This document shows, piece by piece, positions 43,357 to 53,849 of a stretch of 64,000 bases of DNA. The stretch is from Desulfuromonas sp. CSMB_57 (lineage in GTDB: Bacteria > Desulfobacterota > Desulfuromonadia > Desulfuromonadales > Syntrophotaleaceae). The first letter of the stretch is position 1. Each line of letters starts with the position of its first letter. The stretch is taken from contig NZ_JAFCIY020000023.1 of the NCBI RefSeq assembly GCF_020194955.2, positions 310,001 through 374,000 on the forward strand, written 5' to 3'. The notes below the pieces were generated by a model. The model searched no databases. It was not told where the DNA came from and saw only the letters and a list, made by a program, of their open reading frames with translations. The translations under genes were made by a program, and so were the position numbers.

Positions 43357-43397
43357 GCGACCGGAGGATCAGGTCGATTTCTTCCGGTTTGAGACGC

Positions 43398-44738
43398 TTA
43401 GCCCTGGACGACGCGGCGGGCGGCGCGCTTGATGCTGACCAGGTTGCGGAAGCTGACGTTGTCCGTGGTGATGTTGTTGCCCTGGGCGCCGCAGCCGAGG
43501 GTCAGGGACGGAATCATGACGTTGAACAGACCGCCGATGGCGCCGTGGCTGGTGGGCGAGTTGAAGGTCACGCGATTGGCGTCGACGCGGGTGGCGAATT
43601 CGACGCACAGGCTGTCGTCGGCGGAATGAATGCCGGCGGTGTGGCCCGCGCCGCCTTTTTTCAGCAGTTCGGCGCAGCGTTCGATGGCCGCTTCCTTGCC
43701 GTCGACCACCATGTAGCCGAGCACGGGAGAGAGTTTTTCACGGCTCATGGGTTCCACGTCCTGGATGCCCTTGAGGGGGCCGACCAGCAGCGCGCGGGTA
43801 CTTTCGGGCACGGCAAAGCCGGCCATTTCGGCGATTTTTGCGGCGGGTTGACCGACCACCTTGCCGGAAACGACATAGCAATCACCGAAGTAGAGTTTTT
43901 CCAGTTTGGCTTTTTCTTCGGGATTGACCAGGTAGGCACCCAGTTCCTGCAGCTTGGCAACGGCTTTTTCAGCCACCGCGGCGCTGTCGAAAATCAGGTT
44001 CTGTTCCGAGGCGCAGACCACGCCGTTGTCAAAGCATTTGGACAGCAGCACGTCGGCCATGGCCTGGTCGAGGTCGGCATCGCTCGCCACATAAACCGGG
44101 CAGCCGCCGGCGCCGACGCCGAAGGCGGGATTGCCGGAGCTGTAGGCGGCCTTGACCATAGCCCCGCCGCCGGTGGCCAGAATGACATCGACGCCGGGAT
44201 TGGTCATCAGGGCATTGGTGGCTTCGACGGACGGCTGTTCAACCCACTGGATGCAATCCTTGGGGGCGCCGGCGGCCAGGGCGGCATCCAGGCACAACTG
44301 GGCAGTGCGGGTGCAGCACTTCTGAGCCCGGGGATGGAAGCCGAAGATCACCACGTTGCGGCCCTTGAGGGCGGAGAGGACCTTGAAGCAGACCGTGGAG
44401 GTGGGGTTGGTGGTCGGGGTCACGGCGGCGACCACGCCGACCGGTTCGGCGATTTCGATGATGTCGTTTTCATCCTTGACGACGCCGACGGTCTTCACGC
44501 CTTTCATATCGTTCCAGACCACCGTCGAACCGAAGTGGTTTTTGATGGTCTTGTCGGCGACATTGCCCAGGCCGGTTTCTTCGACGGCAAATTGGGCCAG
44601 TTCTTCTTTCTGCCCTTCGATGACCTTGGCAATCGCTTCGCAGATGGCATCGGTCTGTTCCTGGTTGAGCTTTTTGAACTCGGCCAGCGAGGCCTTGGCC
44701 TTTTCGACCATCTGATCGATCGTCTGTTTTACGTCCAT
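43398..44738 (-). CDS. CoA-acylating acetaldehyde dehydrogenase (EutE/AdhE-N type)
   Basis: 446 residues with AGGAGGAACC upstream. The aldehyde dehydrogenase fold with [41 protein letters not shown] and the catalytic Cys in [11 protein letters not shown]. This pattern is that of CoA-dependent enzymes (EutE, PduP or AdhE N-terminal part), reversibly converting acetaldehyde plus CoA to acetyl-CoA and NADH. No targeting peptide for a microcompartment is visible. In an anaerobe it fits ethanol, acetoin or butanediol metabolism. Confidence 0.92.
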   Translation of the reverse strand: MDVKQTIDQMVEKAKASLAEFKKLNQEQTDAICEAIAKVIEGQKEELAQFAVEETGLGNVADKTIKNHFGSTVVWNDMKGVKTVGVVKDENDIIEIAEPVGVVAAVTPTTNPTSTVCFKVLSALKGRNVVIFGFHPRAQKCCTRTAQLCLDAALAAGAPKDCIQWVEQPSVEATNALMTNPGVDVILATGGGAMVKAAYSSGNPAFGVGAGGCPVYVASDADLDQAMADVLLSKCFDNGVVCASEQNLIFDSAAVAEKAVAKLQELGAYLVNPEEKAKLEKLYFGDCYVVSGKVVGQPAAKIAEMAGFAVPESTRALLVGPLKGIQDVEPMSREKLSPVLGYMVVDGKEAAIERCAELLKKGGAGHTAGIHSADDSLCVEFATRVDANRVTFNSPTSHGAIGGLFNVMIPSLTLGCGAQGNNITTDNVSFRNLVSIKRAARRVVQG

Positions 44739-45172
44739 TGGTTCCTCCTAGAGATCCGGTTTGTATTGAATGTCCTGTACGGTGCGAAATTTTTCCGCCG
44801 TACACCAAAGCTGCGACCGGCCGTCAAAGGCCAGGGTCAAACGCATTAACCGATGGGCAACCTAACCAAGGGAAAAGGGAAGATCAAGCGAAAAAGGTGA
44901 AAAAATACCTTAAAAGGGATTTTTGTGCGGGGCTGTTTGTTCCCCCAAGTCATTGAAAAACAGAGCGGAAAACAGAGGTTTAAAACGGCCGGGAAAAAAT
45001 CGTGTCGGCACCGGTCATGCGGCCATGCCGGCAAAACCTCTCATTCGTGAAAGGAGTGGGGAAAAGCGGACACTGTGCGTCTGAACAGTACCCTTTTTCA
45101 CAAGCGCACCTTGCGACCCGCGCGACAAGTGGCTATAATCCCCGCCTCATAATCCCAAGCCAGGAGCCCCCT
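44739..45172. other. 434-bp divergent intergenic region
   Basis: Separates the aldehyde dehydrogenase (minus) from prfB (plus). The prfB promoter is at 45111-45139. The remainder is relatively A/T-rich and purine-rich (~44870-44990) with no supported ORF or RNA gene; regulatory sites for the dehydrogenase are likely here but none could be assigned. Confidence 0.4.
45111..45139 (+). promoter_or_regulatory. sigma-70 promoter of prfB
   Basis: TTGCGA (45111-45116), 17 nt, TATAAT (45134-45139), 33 bp upstream of the prfB ATG. Confidence 0.65.
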
Positions 45173-46268
45173 ATGTTCAATGAAGAAGTGCAAGCCCTTG
45201 ATACCCTCCAGGAAAAGCTTGATGAGCTGAGGAGGTATCTTTGACCTCGGCAGCAAACAGGAACGGATTGCCGAACTGGAGGCGGAAATGGCCCGCCCCG
45301 GCTTCTGGGAACAGGGAGACCGGGCCCAGGACCTGCTGAAGGAGCGGACCGGTTTGGAGAAGATCGTTGAAGGCTGGCAGCGGGCGGCCGCCGAACTGGA
45401 TGATCTGCGGGTCCTGGCGGAACTCGGCGAGGAGAGCGAGGACGAGGCGACCCTGGTCGAAATTCGCGAACTGCTGCCGGAGTTGGAAAAGCGCGTGGCG
45501 CAGATGGAATTCACCCGCATGTTGTCCGGGGAGCACGACGCCTGCAACGCCATTTTCAGCATCAATGCCGGGGCCGGCGGCCTCGAGGCCCAGGACTGGG
45601 CCGATATGCTGCTTCGCATGTATCTGCGTTTCTTCGAGAAAAAGGGTTTCAAGGCCGAGATTACCGATTTCCAGGAAGGGGAGGAGGGCGGCCTCAAAAA
45701 CGCCACCCTGACGGTCGATGGCGATTTCGCCTACGGTTGGCTGCGCTCGGAAATCGGCATCCATCGTCTGGTGCGCATTTCACCCTTCGACAACAATGCC
45801 CGACGCCACACCTCCTTCTGCTCGGTGTTCGTGTTTCCCCAATTACCCGATGATGTCGTGGTGGAAATCAACGAAAAGGATCTGCGGGTGGATACCTACC
45901 GCTCCAGCGGCGCCGGCGGCCAGCACGTCAACAAAACCGATTCGGCGATTCGCATTACCCACCTGCCGACGGGCATCGTGGTTTCCTGCCAGAACGAGCG
46001 TTCCCAGCATAAGAACCGGGCCACGGCCATGGGTCAGCTCAAGGCGCGGCTCTATGAACTGGAGCGCAGCAAAAAGGCGGAGGAGGCCTCGGTCATCGCC
46101 GGTGAAAAGATGGACATCGCCTGGGGCAGTCAAATCCGTTCCTACGTGCTGCATCCCTACCGCATGGTCAAGGATCACCGGACCGGTTTCGAGACCGGTA
46201 ATACGGACGCGGTGCTCGACGGTGAGCTGTCCGGGTTCATCGAGGCTTACCTGCTGAGCGGCAAATAA
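45173..46268 (+). CDS. prfB: peptide chain release factor 2, with programmed +1 frameshift
   Basis: The first 23 codons run from ATG 45173 to CTT, then an in-frame TGA (45242-45244). Reading continues in the +1 frame from GAC 45243 for 341 residues, giving 364 aa, the RF2 length. The frameshift cassette is AGGAGG-tat-CTT-TGA-C as in E. coli. The SPF discriminator (ISPFDNN) and the GGQ loop (SGAGGQHVNKT) are present. RF2 releases peptides at UGA and UAA. Autoregulation: low RF2 slows termination at the UGA and favours the shift. Confidence 0.97.
45230..45245 (+). promoter_or_regulatory. prfB +1 programmed frameshift site
   Basis: Shine-Dalgarno-like AGGAGG (45230-45235), 3-nt spacer TAT, slippery CTT, stop TGA, C. 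Same spacing as the E. coli signal. Confidence 0.97.
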
Positions 46269-46285
46269 CCGCCTCCGTGAGGCGG
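46269..46285 (+). terminator. hairpin after prfB
   Basis: Perfect 7-bp stem (CCGCCTC/GAGGCGG), 3-nt loop, immediately after the stop. No T run, so termination is uncertain. Confidence 0.35.
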
Positions 46286-46298
46286 TCCGGGTTTGCCC

Positions 46299-46327
46299 TT
46301 GACTTGCCAAAGCCCTTTGTTTACTGT
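46299..46327 (+). promoter_or_regulatory. candidate sigma-70 promoter of lysS
   Basis: TTGACT (46299-46304), 17 nt, TACTGT (46322-46327), 119 bp upstream of the lysS ATG. Confidence 0.5.
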
Positions 46328-46446
46328 GCCTTGTTTGTTCTGCAAAGGGCTGGATTGCAGCCTTGAAGGTGCGAAGGACGGGCCGGTTTTCGCGGGCGGG
46401 GGCCGGTTCGCCGCCGGCGGGAACCGGGTGGAAAAGGAAAGGAATT

Positions 46447-47931
46447 ATGGAAGATCTGAATGCGATTTTGATGCAGCGCCGGGCCAAGCTGGAAGAATTC
46501 CGGCAGCAGGGGGTGAATCCCTTTGCCAATGATTTCGAGGTCACCGCCACCACCGGGGCGGTGCGTGAGGCCCACGAGGGGGAGGATGCCGCCACCCTCG
46601 AGGTCATCAACCACCATTATTCCCTGGCCGGCCGCATTATGGCCAAGCGCGATTTCGGCAAGGCGGCGTTCATTCAATTGCAGGACCGTAGCGGCCGCCT
46701 GCAGGTGTTCGTCAGCCGCGACGAGATCGGCGAGGATACCTTTCGCCTGTTTCGCAAGTTCGATATCGGCGACGTGGTCGGCGTGGCCGGCAAACCCTTC
46801 CGTACCAAGACCGGTGAACTGTCCCTGCGCGCCGAATCCATCCGCCTGCTGACCAAATCCCTGCAGGTGCTGCCGGAAAAGTGGCATGGTCTGACGGATG
46901 TGGAAACCCGCTACCGGCAGCGCTACCTGGACCTCATGGTCAATCCGGAGGTGCGCGAGGTGTTTGCCAAGCGCAGCCGCATCATTACCCTGATTCGCAA
47001 CTTCATGGTCGAACACGATTTCCTCGAAGTCGAGACGCCCATGATGCATCCGGTGGCCGGCGGCGCCACGGCCAAGCCCTTCGTCACCCATCACAATACC
47101 CTGAAAATGGATCTGTTTCTGCGCATCGCGCCGGAACTGTATTTGAAGCGGCTGGTGGTCGGCGGTTTCGAGCGGGTGTTCGAAATCAACCGCAACTTCC
47201 GCAACGAGGGGATCTCCATCCAGCACAATCCCGAATTCACCATGATGGAGTTCTACCAGGCCTACGCCACCTACGAAACCCTGATGGATTTTACCGAACG
47301 GTTGATTTGCCATGTGGCCGAAGAGGTGGTCGGCAGCCTGAAATTCGCCTACGGCGAACGCGAAGTGGATCTGACGCCGCCCTGGAAACGGTTGACCATC
47401 AAGGAGGCCATCTGCCAATACGGTAAGGTGGCGGCGGAGGTGCTGGAAGACCCGGCCGCCACCCGCGCCTACGCCCGCGGCCTGGGATTGGAAGTGGAGG
47501 ACGGCATCGGCCACGGCAAGCTGCTGACGGAGATTTTTGATGAAGTGGCGGAACCGCAGTTATGGCATCCGACCTTCATCACCCAGTACCCCACGGAAGT
47601 ATCGCCCCTGTCGCGTAAAAACGATGCGGACCCGACGGTTGTCGACCGCTTCGAGTTGTTCATCGTCGGCCGGGAACTGGCCAATGCCTTTTCGGAGTTG
47701 AACGATCCGGTGGATCAGAAGGGGCGTTTCCTGCAGCAACTTGCCGAGAAGGAAGCGGGCGACGAGGAAGCTCACGCCATGGACGAGGATTACATCCGCG
47801 CCCTGGAATACGGATTGCCGCCGACGGCCGGCGAAGGCATCGGCATCGATCGTCTGGTCATGCTGCTGACCAACTCCGCTTCGATTCGCGACGTCATTCT
47901 GTTTCCCCAGTTGCGGCCGGAAAGTAAATAG
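46447..47931 (+). CDS. lysS: lysyl-tRNA synthetase (class II)
   Basis: 494 residues from ATG 46447 with AAAGGAATT upstream. The N-terminal OB anticodon-binding domain (~55-145) is followed by the class II core: motif 2 FRNEGISIQHNPEFTMMEFYQAYATYE and motif 3 GIGIDRLVMLLTN. It charges tRNA-Lys. The downstream lol genes run in the same direction after 57 bp. Confidence 0.97.
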   Translation: MEDLNAILMQRRAKLEEFRQQGVNPFANDFEVTATTGAVREAHEGEDAATLEVINHHYSLAGRIMAKRDFGKAAFIQLQDRSGRLQVFVSRDEIGEDTFRLFRKFDIGDVVGVAGKPFRTKTGELSLRAESIRLLTKSLQVLPEKWHGLTDVETRYRQRYLDLMVNPEVREVFAKRSRIITLIRNFMVEHDFLEVETPMMHPVAGGATAKPFVTHHNTLKMDLFLRIAPELYLKRLVVGGFERVFEINRNFRNEGISIQHNPEFTMMEFYQAYATYETLMDFTERLICHVAEEVVGSLKFAYGEREVDLTPPWKRLTIKEAICQYGKVAAEVLEDPAATRAYARGLGLEVEDGIGHGKLLTEIFDEVAEPQLWHPTFITQYPTEVSPLSRKNDADPTVVDRFELFIVGRELANAFSELNDPVDQKGRFLQQLAEKEAGDEEAHAMDEDYIRALEYGLPPTAGEGIGIDRLVMLLTNSASIRDVILFPQLRPESK

Positions 47932-47988
47932 CATCTGCGATGCAGGGAAGGCGGGGGCGCGCCCCCATGCCCTGCGCAATGGAGTCTC

Positions 47989-49242
47989 ATGGGCTACGAG
48001 TGGTTTGTCAGTCTGCGATATTTGCGGGCCAAGCGCAAGCAGACCTTCATTTCCGTCATCTCCTTCATTTCCATCGCCGGCGTCACCCTCGGGGTGGCGG
48101 CGCTGATTGTCGTGTTGGCGGTCATGACCGGTTTCCATGACGGGGTGCGTCAGCAGATTCTGGGCAACGTGCCCCACGTCCTGGTTCAGCAGCAGGGTGG
48201 CAATATCGAGAACTTCCGCGAGGTCGTGTCCCGGGTCGCGGAGGCGGTGCCGGAGGCCACGGCGGTGACGCCCTTCGTCTCCCGGGAAGCCATGCTGTTG
48301 TCCAGGCAGAATGTGGCGGCGGTCAATGTCAAGGGGGTGGAGCGGGGTAACAAGGTCCTGGCCCAGCCGACCCGGACCTGGGCCGATGTGAATCTGGAGC
48401 AGGCCCTGTTCGAGGCCGGCGAAGGTCCGCCGGGCATCGTCATCGGCCTGGATACGGCCATCAGTCTCGGCATCGAGGTGGGTGACACCCTCAATGTCAT
48501 TCCGCCCAAATTCACCGTGACGCCCTTCGGTCTCATTCCCAAGATGAAGTCCTTTCGGGTGGTGGGTATTTTCCGGCATCGGGGCGGCTTTCTGGATACC
48601 TATTTCGCCTATGTGGCCCTGGAGCAGGCGCAGAATCTCCTCGACGCGGACGGCCAGGCCAGCGGGGTCGAGGTGGAACTCGCCTCCTTCGATCAGGCCG
48701 CCGGCGTCGCCGCACGCCTGCAGCAGACCTTCCCCTATCCCTACCTGGCCCGTTCCTGGGAAGATCTGTTCGGCTCCTTTCTGTCCGCCCTGAAACTGGA
48801 AAAGCTCGGCCTGTTCATCGTTCTGGGCATCATCGTTTTGGTGGCGGCCTTCAACATCGCCATCACCCTGATTATGGTGGTCATGGAAAAGCACAAGGAC
48901 ATCGCCATTCTACGTTCCATGGGCGCCAATCCGCGCAGCATTATGCAGATTTTCATTCTGCAGGGGCTGATCATCGGTACCCTGGGCACCAGTCTCGGCA
49001 CCGCCCTCGGGGTAACCTTGGCCAAGCACGCCGACCCCATCATCAAGGGGCTGGAAAGAATATTGGGTCTGAAAATTTTCGATCAGGCCGTTTACGGCAT
49101 GCAGCAGTTTCCTTCGGTGGTCCATACCGACGACGTGCTGGCCGTGGCGCTGGTGGCCATGACCATCTGCCTGCTGGCCACGGTCTATCCTGCCTGGCGC
49201 GCCGCTCAGATGGAACCGGGCGAAGCCTTGCGTTATGAATAG
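47989..49242 (+). CDS. lolC: lipoprotein-releasing ABC transporter permease (LolC/LolE)
   Basis: 417 residues. An N-terminal TM (~22-48; SFISIAGVTLGVAALIVVLAVM), a large periplasmic MacB-like domain, and three C-terminal TM helices (~270-400). The N-terminal pattern FVSLRYLRAKRKQTFISVISF is typical for LolC/E. With the ATPase gene directly downstream it extracts triacylated lipoproteins from the inner membrane for LolA. Only one permease gene is present, so it may function as a homodimer. Confidence 0.92.
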   Translation: MGYEWFVSLRYLRAKRKQTFISVISFISIAGVTLGVAALIVVLAVMTGFHDGVRQQILGNVPHVLVQQQGGNIENFREVVSRVAEAVPEATAVTPFVSREAMLLSRQNVAAVNVKGVERGNKVLAQPTRTWADVNLEQALFEAGEGPPGIVIGLDTAISLGIEVGDTLNVIPPKFTVTPFGLIPKMKSFRVVGIFRHRGGFLDTYFAYVALEQAQNLLDADGQASGVEVELASFDQAAGVAARLQQTFPYPYLARSWEDLFGSFLSALKLEKLGLFIVLGIIVLVAAFNIAITLIMVVMEKHKDIAILRSMGANPRSIMQIFILQGLIIGTLGTSLGTALGVTLAKHADPIIKGLERILGLKIFDQAVYGMQQFPSVVHTDDVLAVALVAMTICLLATVYPAWRAAQMEPGEALRYE

Positions 49243-49251
49243 GGGGCGGCG

Positions 49252-49917
49252 TTGATCGAGGTCAGAAACCTGCACAAGAGTTTTATCAGCGGCAACCGCC
49301 GGGTGGATGTGCTGACAGCGGTGGATCTGACCGTCGAGGCCGGGGAGCGGGTGGCCGTGGTCGGGGCTTCCGGTGCCGGCAAGACGACCCTGATGCACAT
49401 TCTCGGCGGTCTGGATCGGCCCAGTTCAGGCAGTGTCCATTTCGAAGGCCAGGAGATCTTTGATCTCAAAGGCGGTCTGCTGGACGCCTTCCGCAACCGC
49501 ACCATCGGCTTCGTCTTTCAATTCCATCAACTGCTGCCGGAATTCACGGCCCTGGAGAACGTCATGCTGCCGGCTCTCATCGGCCGTTGGCCGCGGGCCC
49601 GTGCCGAGCAGGGGGCCCGCGAACTGCTGGCCGAGGTCGGCCTCGAACACCGACTGACCCACAAGCCGGGGGAGCTTTCCGGCGGCGAGCAGCAGCGGGT
49701 GGCCATCGCCCGGGCTTTGGTCATGCAACCGCGGATTCTGTTGGCCGACGAACCGACCGGCAATCTCGACAGTGCCACCTCCGACGAAATCTATCGTCTG
49801 CTGCAGACCCTGCACGAGGCGCGCGGTCTGACCTTGCTGATCGTGACCCACGATGCGACCCTGGCCGGACGCATGGACCGTGTCGTTCGTATGGCCGACG
49901 GCCGGATTGCGGGATAG
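49252..49917 (+). CDS. lolD: lipoprotein-releasing ABC transporter ATPase LolD
   Basis: 221 residues from TTG 49252. Walker [11 protein letters not shown]-loop region [19 protein letters not shown], signature [15 protein letters not shown], Walker [14 protein letters not shown]. Powers LolC/E. Start codon TTG is preceded by GGGGGCGGCG. Confidence 0.95.
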   Translation: MIEVRNLHKSFISGNRRVDVLTAVDLTVEAGERVAVVGASGAGKTTLMHILGGLDRPSSGSVHFEGQEIFDLKGGLLDAFRNRTIGFVFQFHQLLPEFTALENVMLPALIGRWPRARAEQGARELLAEVGLEHRLTHKPGELSGGEQQRVAIARALVMQPRILLADEPTGNLDSATSDEIYRLLQTLHEARGLTLLIVTHDATLAGRMDRVVRMADGRIAG

Positions 49918-49937
49918 AAAATTAGTCCAGATATGGG

Positions 49938-49967
49938 TTTACACCTGCATTTTCTTTACTCTATAAT
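49938..49967 (+). promoter_or_regulatory. sigma-70 promoter of the bamA-lpx operon
   Basis: TTTACA (49938-49943), 18 nt, TATAAT (49962-49967), 37 bp upstream of the bamA ATG. This is the best -10 match in the window, and the operon it leads shows no later terminator. Confidence 0.7.
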
Positions 49968-50003
49968 GACGCATTTTCAAAGCCTTGGCGGAGACTCGGA
50001 ATT

Positions 50004-52250
50004 ATGCCGAAAAAACTGGTAAGCCTGCTGTGCCTGGTACTGCTGATGTTGCCCTGCACCGGATATGCGCAAACCTACAAGGTGGACAGGGTTGTCGTTG
50101 AAGGCAATCGCCGGGTGGAGCGGGCCTATATCGAAGCGATTCTGACGGCCGCTGCCGGTAGTGAATTGACCATCGAGGATATCGATCGGGACATTCAGGC
50201 CATCTTCAAGACCGGTCGCTTCGCCGACGTCAAGGCTCTGCTCCAGGAACGCGACGGACAGCAATGGCTGGTTTATCAGGTCGAAGAGCGGCCCCTGCTC
50301 CGGCAGGTCAATTTCTCCGGCAACAAGGAGCTGAAGAACGAAAAACTGGGCGAATTGGTCAAGGCCAAGGGCACCGATTTCTACCAGCCGCAATTTCTTC
50401 GCGACGGCGTCCAGGCCATCAAAAAGGCCTATGTGGAGGCCGGTTATTATGCGACGGAAGTTGCGACCAAGGTTGAGATCGACGACAAGCGGGAGGCGAC
50501 CGTCACCTTCACCATCACCGAAGGTTCGCCGGTTTACGTCACGGATATCCGGTTCGAGGGAAATACGGTTTTCAAGGATCGGGAACTGAAAAAGGCCATG
50601 CTGACCAAGAAAAAATGGTTCCTGTCCTTTTTGACCAAGCGCGGCGCCTATCGGGAGGAAATGGCGCAGGTGGACGTGGATCTGCTGACCGACAAGTATT
50701 TCAACAAGGGCTATATCCAGGCCCGCGTCAGACAGCCTCAGGTCATCGTCAAGGATGACAAGAAATCCGTCGAGTTGCTGTTTGAAATCGAGGAAGGCCC
50801 GCAGTTTTTCATCGGCGCCTTGGATGTCCAGGGTGATCTGCTGATCGGTCGCGAGGAACTGTTGGCCAAGGTTCGCATGCGTCCGGGGGATGTGTTCAGC
50901 CGTCTGGCCCTGCGCGAAAACCTGCTGGTAATGAATGACTTCTATGCCGATCAGGGTTATGCCTTCGTCAACGTCACCCCCCTGACCGAGGTGGATGAGC
51001 AACAGCGAAAGGTCGATATCACCTTCGAGATCGAACAGGGCAGCCGGGTTCGCATCGGCCGCATCGGCATTGCCGGAAACACCCGTACCCGTGACAAGAT
51101 CATCCGCCGGCATGTGCAACTCGGCGAGGGCGACCTCTACAGTGCCACGGGCATCAAGGAAAGCCGCCGCCGCATCAACAATCTGGGCTTTTTCGACGAG
51201 GTGAACCTGACCACCAGCCGCGGCGCCGAAGAGCACCTGATGGACGTTGAAATCGATGTCAAGGAACGCCCAACGGGCAGTTTCAGTGTCGGGGCGGGCT
51301 TCTCTTCGGCGGACGGTTTGCTGCTGCAGGGTTCCGTATCCCAGGAAAATTTCATGGGCAAGGCCCTGAAACTGGACCTGGCGGCCTCCCTGGGGGGCAA
51401 GAGCAGCACCTACCGGGTAGGTTTGCTGGACCCCTATTTCCTGGACCGGGATCTGGCCCTGGGGTTCGATGTGTACAAGACGGAACGGGAATGGACCGAC
51501 TTCACCCGGGAGGCCACCGGCGGCAACATCAAGCTCGGTCTGCCCATTACCGATGATCTGCGCTCCTTCTTTGTCTACCGATATGAGAAGAAGGATATCT
51601 ACGATGTCGCCGAAGACGCTTCCAACCAGATCAAGGAGGAAGCAGGGGAAAGTACCATCTCCTCCGTTACGGCGTCCCTGACTCTCAACACCACCGACTT
51701 CCGTCCCGACCCCAGCCGCGGGCACATTTCCGAATTGTCCGTGGAGTATGCCGGCCTCGGCGGGGACGCCAAATTCGTCAAATACATCTTCGACCACCGC
51801 TACTTCTATCCCCTGCCCCGCGAATTCGTGTTCAGCGTGCATGGCCGGTTCGGCTATATCCAGGATCTGGATGACCGCCGCATTCCCCTGGACGAACGCT
51901 TTTACCTGGGCGGCATCAACAGCATGCGCGGCTTCAAAACCCGCGAACTCGGTCCCCGCGACCCGGATACCGGAGATTATTACGGCGGCAACAAGACCGC
52001 CTTTGCCAACGTCGAATTGACCTTTCCCCTGATCCGGGACATGAAGCTCAAAGGGGTGGTGTTTTTCGATATCGGCAATGCCTGGGACAAGGAGCAGTCC
52101 ATGTTCTCCGATCTGCGCTACAGCGTCGGTGCCGGGGTGCGCTGGAACAGCCCCATGGGTCCGCTGCGTTTCGAATGGGGCTACAATCTCGATCCCAAAC
52201 CCTGGGAAGAAAGTTCGGTGTTCGATTTCACCGTTGGCAGGATGTTTTAA
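50004..52250 (+). CDS. bamA: outer membrane protein assembly factor BamA
   Basis: 748 residues. A Sec signal peptide (~1-22, cleavage after GYA) is followed by five POTRA domains (~25-345; VDRVVVEGNRRVERAYI, LLRQVNFSGNKELK, VYVTDIRFEGNTVFKD, FFIGALDVQGD, VRIGRIGIAGNTRTRD) and a Bac_surface_Ag beta-barrel with SMRGFKTRELGPRD (the conserved RGF loop) and a terminal aromatic residue (VGRMF). BamA folds beta-barrel proteins into the outer membrane. Confidence 0.97.
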   Translation: MPKKLVSLLCLVLLMLPCTGYAQTYKVDRVVVEGNRRVERAYIEAILTAAAGSELTIEDIDRDIQAIFKTGRFADVKALLQERDGQQWLVYQVEERPLLRQVNFSGNKELKNEKLGELVKAKGTDFYQPQFLRDGVQAIKKAYVEAGYYATEVATKVEIDDKREATVTFTITEGSPVYVTDIRFEGNTVFKDRELKKAMLTKKKWFLSFLTKRGAYREEMAQVDVDLLTDKYFNKGYIQARVRQPQVIVKDDKKSVELLFEIEEGPQFFIGALDVQGDLLIGREELLAKVRMRPGDVFSRLALRENLLVMNDFYADQGYAFVNVTPLTEVDEQQRKVDITFEIEQGSRVRIGRIGIAGNTRTRDKIIRRHVQLGEGDLYSATGIKESRRRINNLGFFDEVNLTTSRGAEEHLMDVEIDVKERPTGSFSVGAGFSSADGLLLQGSVSQENFMGKALKLDLAASLGGKSSTYRVGLLDPYFLDRDLALGFDVYKTEREWTDFTREATGGNIKLGLPITDDLRSFFVYRYEKKDIYDVAEDASNQIKEEAGESTISSVTASLTLNTTDFRPDPSRGHISELSVEYAGLGGDAKFVKYIFDHRYFYPLPREFVFSVHGRFGYIQDLDDRRIPLDERFYLGGINSMRGFKTRELGPRDPDTGDYYGGNKTAFANVELTFPLIRDMKLKGVVFFDIGNAWDKEQSMFSDLRYSVGAGVRWNSPMGPLRFEWGYNLDPKPWEESSVFDFTVGRMF

Positions 52251-52280
52251 CCACCCACTCTCACTTGACAGGAGTCTGAC

Positions 52281-52805
52281 ATGAAAAAAATGCTTGGAAT
52301 TATGCTGACGATGCTGGTATTGGCAACCGCTCCCGCGATGGCGGCGGACGTCAAGATCGGCGTGATTGATTTGCAGCAAGCGCTGAACTCGACCCAGGAA
52401 GGCAAGGCCGCCAAGGATCGCATCAAGCGCAAGGTCGATAATTTCCAGAAAACCATGGAAAGTCGCCAGGCGGAACTGAAGAAGCTCAACGACGACTTCG
52501 AAAAGCAGAAAATGGTATTGTCCGCCGACGCGCGTGCCGCCAAGGAGCGGGAATACCAGCAAAAGGTGCGCGCCTTCCAGCTGTTTGCCAAGGATGCCCA
52601 GGAAGAACTGCAGCAGGAGGATGCCAAGGCCACCCGGCATATCCTCGAAGGGCTCAGCAAGATCGTCAAGGAAATCGGCGACAAGGGCGGCTACACGGTT
52701 ATCGTGGAGAAAAACTCCCTGCTTTATGCCAGCAACGGTATCGATCTGACCAACCAGGTCATTCAGGCCTACGACAAACTGCCCAAAAAGGCCAACGGGA
52801 AATAG
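52281..52805 (+). CDS. skp: periplasmic chaperone Skp/OmpH
   Basis: 174 residues. Signal peptide ~1-22 (ends APAMAA). The OmpH pattern [24 protein letters not shown] opens a long, charged coiled-coil (~45-125), and the C-terminal strand [16 protein letters not shown] closes the fold. Skp carries unfolded outer membrane proteins to BamA. Located directly downstream of bamA. Confidence 0.92.
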   Translation: MKKMLGIMLTMLVLATAPAMAADVKIGVIDLQQALNSTQEGKAAKDRIKRKVDNFQKTMESRQAELKKLNDDFEKQKMVLSADARAAKEREYQQKVRAFQLFAKDAQEELQQEDAKATRHILEGLSKIVKEIGDKGGYTVIVEKNSLLYASNGIDLTNQVIQAYDKLPKKANGK

Positions 52806-52813
52806 GGGGCGGC

Positions 52814-53845
52814 ATGGCGACCCTGACGGAACTGGCTGAACTGGTCGGCGGTCGGGTAGCGGGAAATGGCGAGGTGGAAATCCATCGGGTGGCGTCCATC
52901 GACGCCGCCCGAGGTGGCGACATCACCTTCATCGCCAATCCCAAATACCTGGCCCGGTTGCAGGACACACAGGCGGCGGCGGTGATTGCCAAGCCGGGTA
53001 CCGAAAGTCCCGGCGTGCCCCTGCTGCTTTGCGACAATCCCTATTTGGCCTTTGCCAAGATTCTCACCGCATTGCACGTACGGCGTCCGGAACCGCGCGG
53101 CATCCTGCCCGGGGCGCTGGTGGATCCCGAGGCGCACATCGGCCCGGAGGTCACCCTCCATCCCGGTTGCGTGGTCGGTCGCGGCGCCGTGGTCGGCCGC
53201 GGCAGCATTCTTTATCCGGGAGTGGTGCTGTACGAGGATGTGGTGGTCGGCACGGATTGCACCCTGCATGCCGGCGCCATCGTGCGGGAGCAGTGCCGTT
53301 TGGGGGATCGGGTGATTCTGCAACCCGGCGCCGTCATCGGTTCCGACGGGTTCGGGTTTGCTCCGGACGGTGGGGCCTATTACAAGATCCCCCAGGTCGG
53401 CATCGTGGTCATCGAGGACGATGTGGAAATCGGCGCCAATACCTGCATCGATCGGGCCGCTCTGGGCGAAACCCGCATCGGTCGCGGCAGCAAGATCGAC
53501 AACCTGGCGCAGGTGGCGCACAACGTGGTGATCGGTGAGGATACCATTGTGGTGGCGCAGGTGGGTATTTCCGGCAGCACCCGCATCGGCAACCATTGCA
53601 CCCTCGGCGGTCAGGTGGGGGTGGTCGGCCATATCAAGATCGGCGATCACACCATGGTCGGCGCCCAGAGCGGGGTGATAAATTCTCTGCCCGGCAGGCA
53701 GGTGGTATCCGGAACACCGGCCATCGCCCACAAGGACTGGCTGAAAGCTTCCGCGAGTTTCGCCCAACTGCCGGACATGCGCCGCGACATCAGCCGTCTG
53801 AAGCGGCAGTTGGCGGAGTTGGAAAATAAATTGGAGGAAAAGTAA
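52814..53845 (+). CDS. lpxD: UDP-3-O-acylglucosamine N-acyltransferase
   Basis: 343 residues. N-terminal uridine-binding domain ([11 protein letters not shown]), then a left-handed beta-helix of hexapeptide repeats with [11 protein letters not shown] and the catalytic His in [11 protein letters not shown], and a C-terminal helix ([18 protein letters not shown]). It adds the second primary acyl chain to the glucosamine 2-amine in lipid A synthesis. Confidence 0.96.
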   Translation: MATLTELAELVGGRVAGNGEVEIHRVASIDAARGGDITFIANPKYLARLQDTQAAAVIAKPGTESPGVPLLLCDNPYLAFAKILTALHVRRPEPRGILPGALVDPEAHIGPEVTLHPGCVVGRGAVVGRGSILYPGVVLYEDVVVGTDCTLHAGAIVREQCRLGDRVILQPGAVIGSDGFGFAPDGGAYYKIPQVGIVVIEDDVEIGANTCIDRAALGETRIGRGSKIDNLAQVAHNVVIGEDTIVVAQVGISGSTRIGNHCTLGGQVGVVGHIKIGDHTMVGAQSGVINSLPGRQVVSGTPAIAHKDWLKASASFAQLPDMRRDISRLKRQLAELENKLEEK

Positions 53846-53849
53846 GGGC

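Noticed and set aside
45173-46268. prfB as a frameshifted pseudogene
   Set aside because: The in-frame TGA sits in the conserved programmed frameshift cassette; the product is full-length RF2.
49977-52640. 887-aa open frame on the minus strand
   Set aside because: Antisense to bamA and skp, which have clear family signatures on the plus strand.
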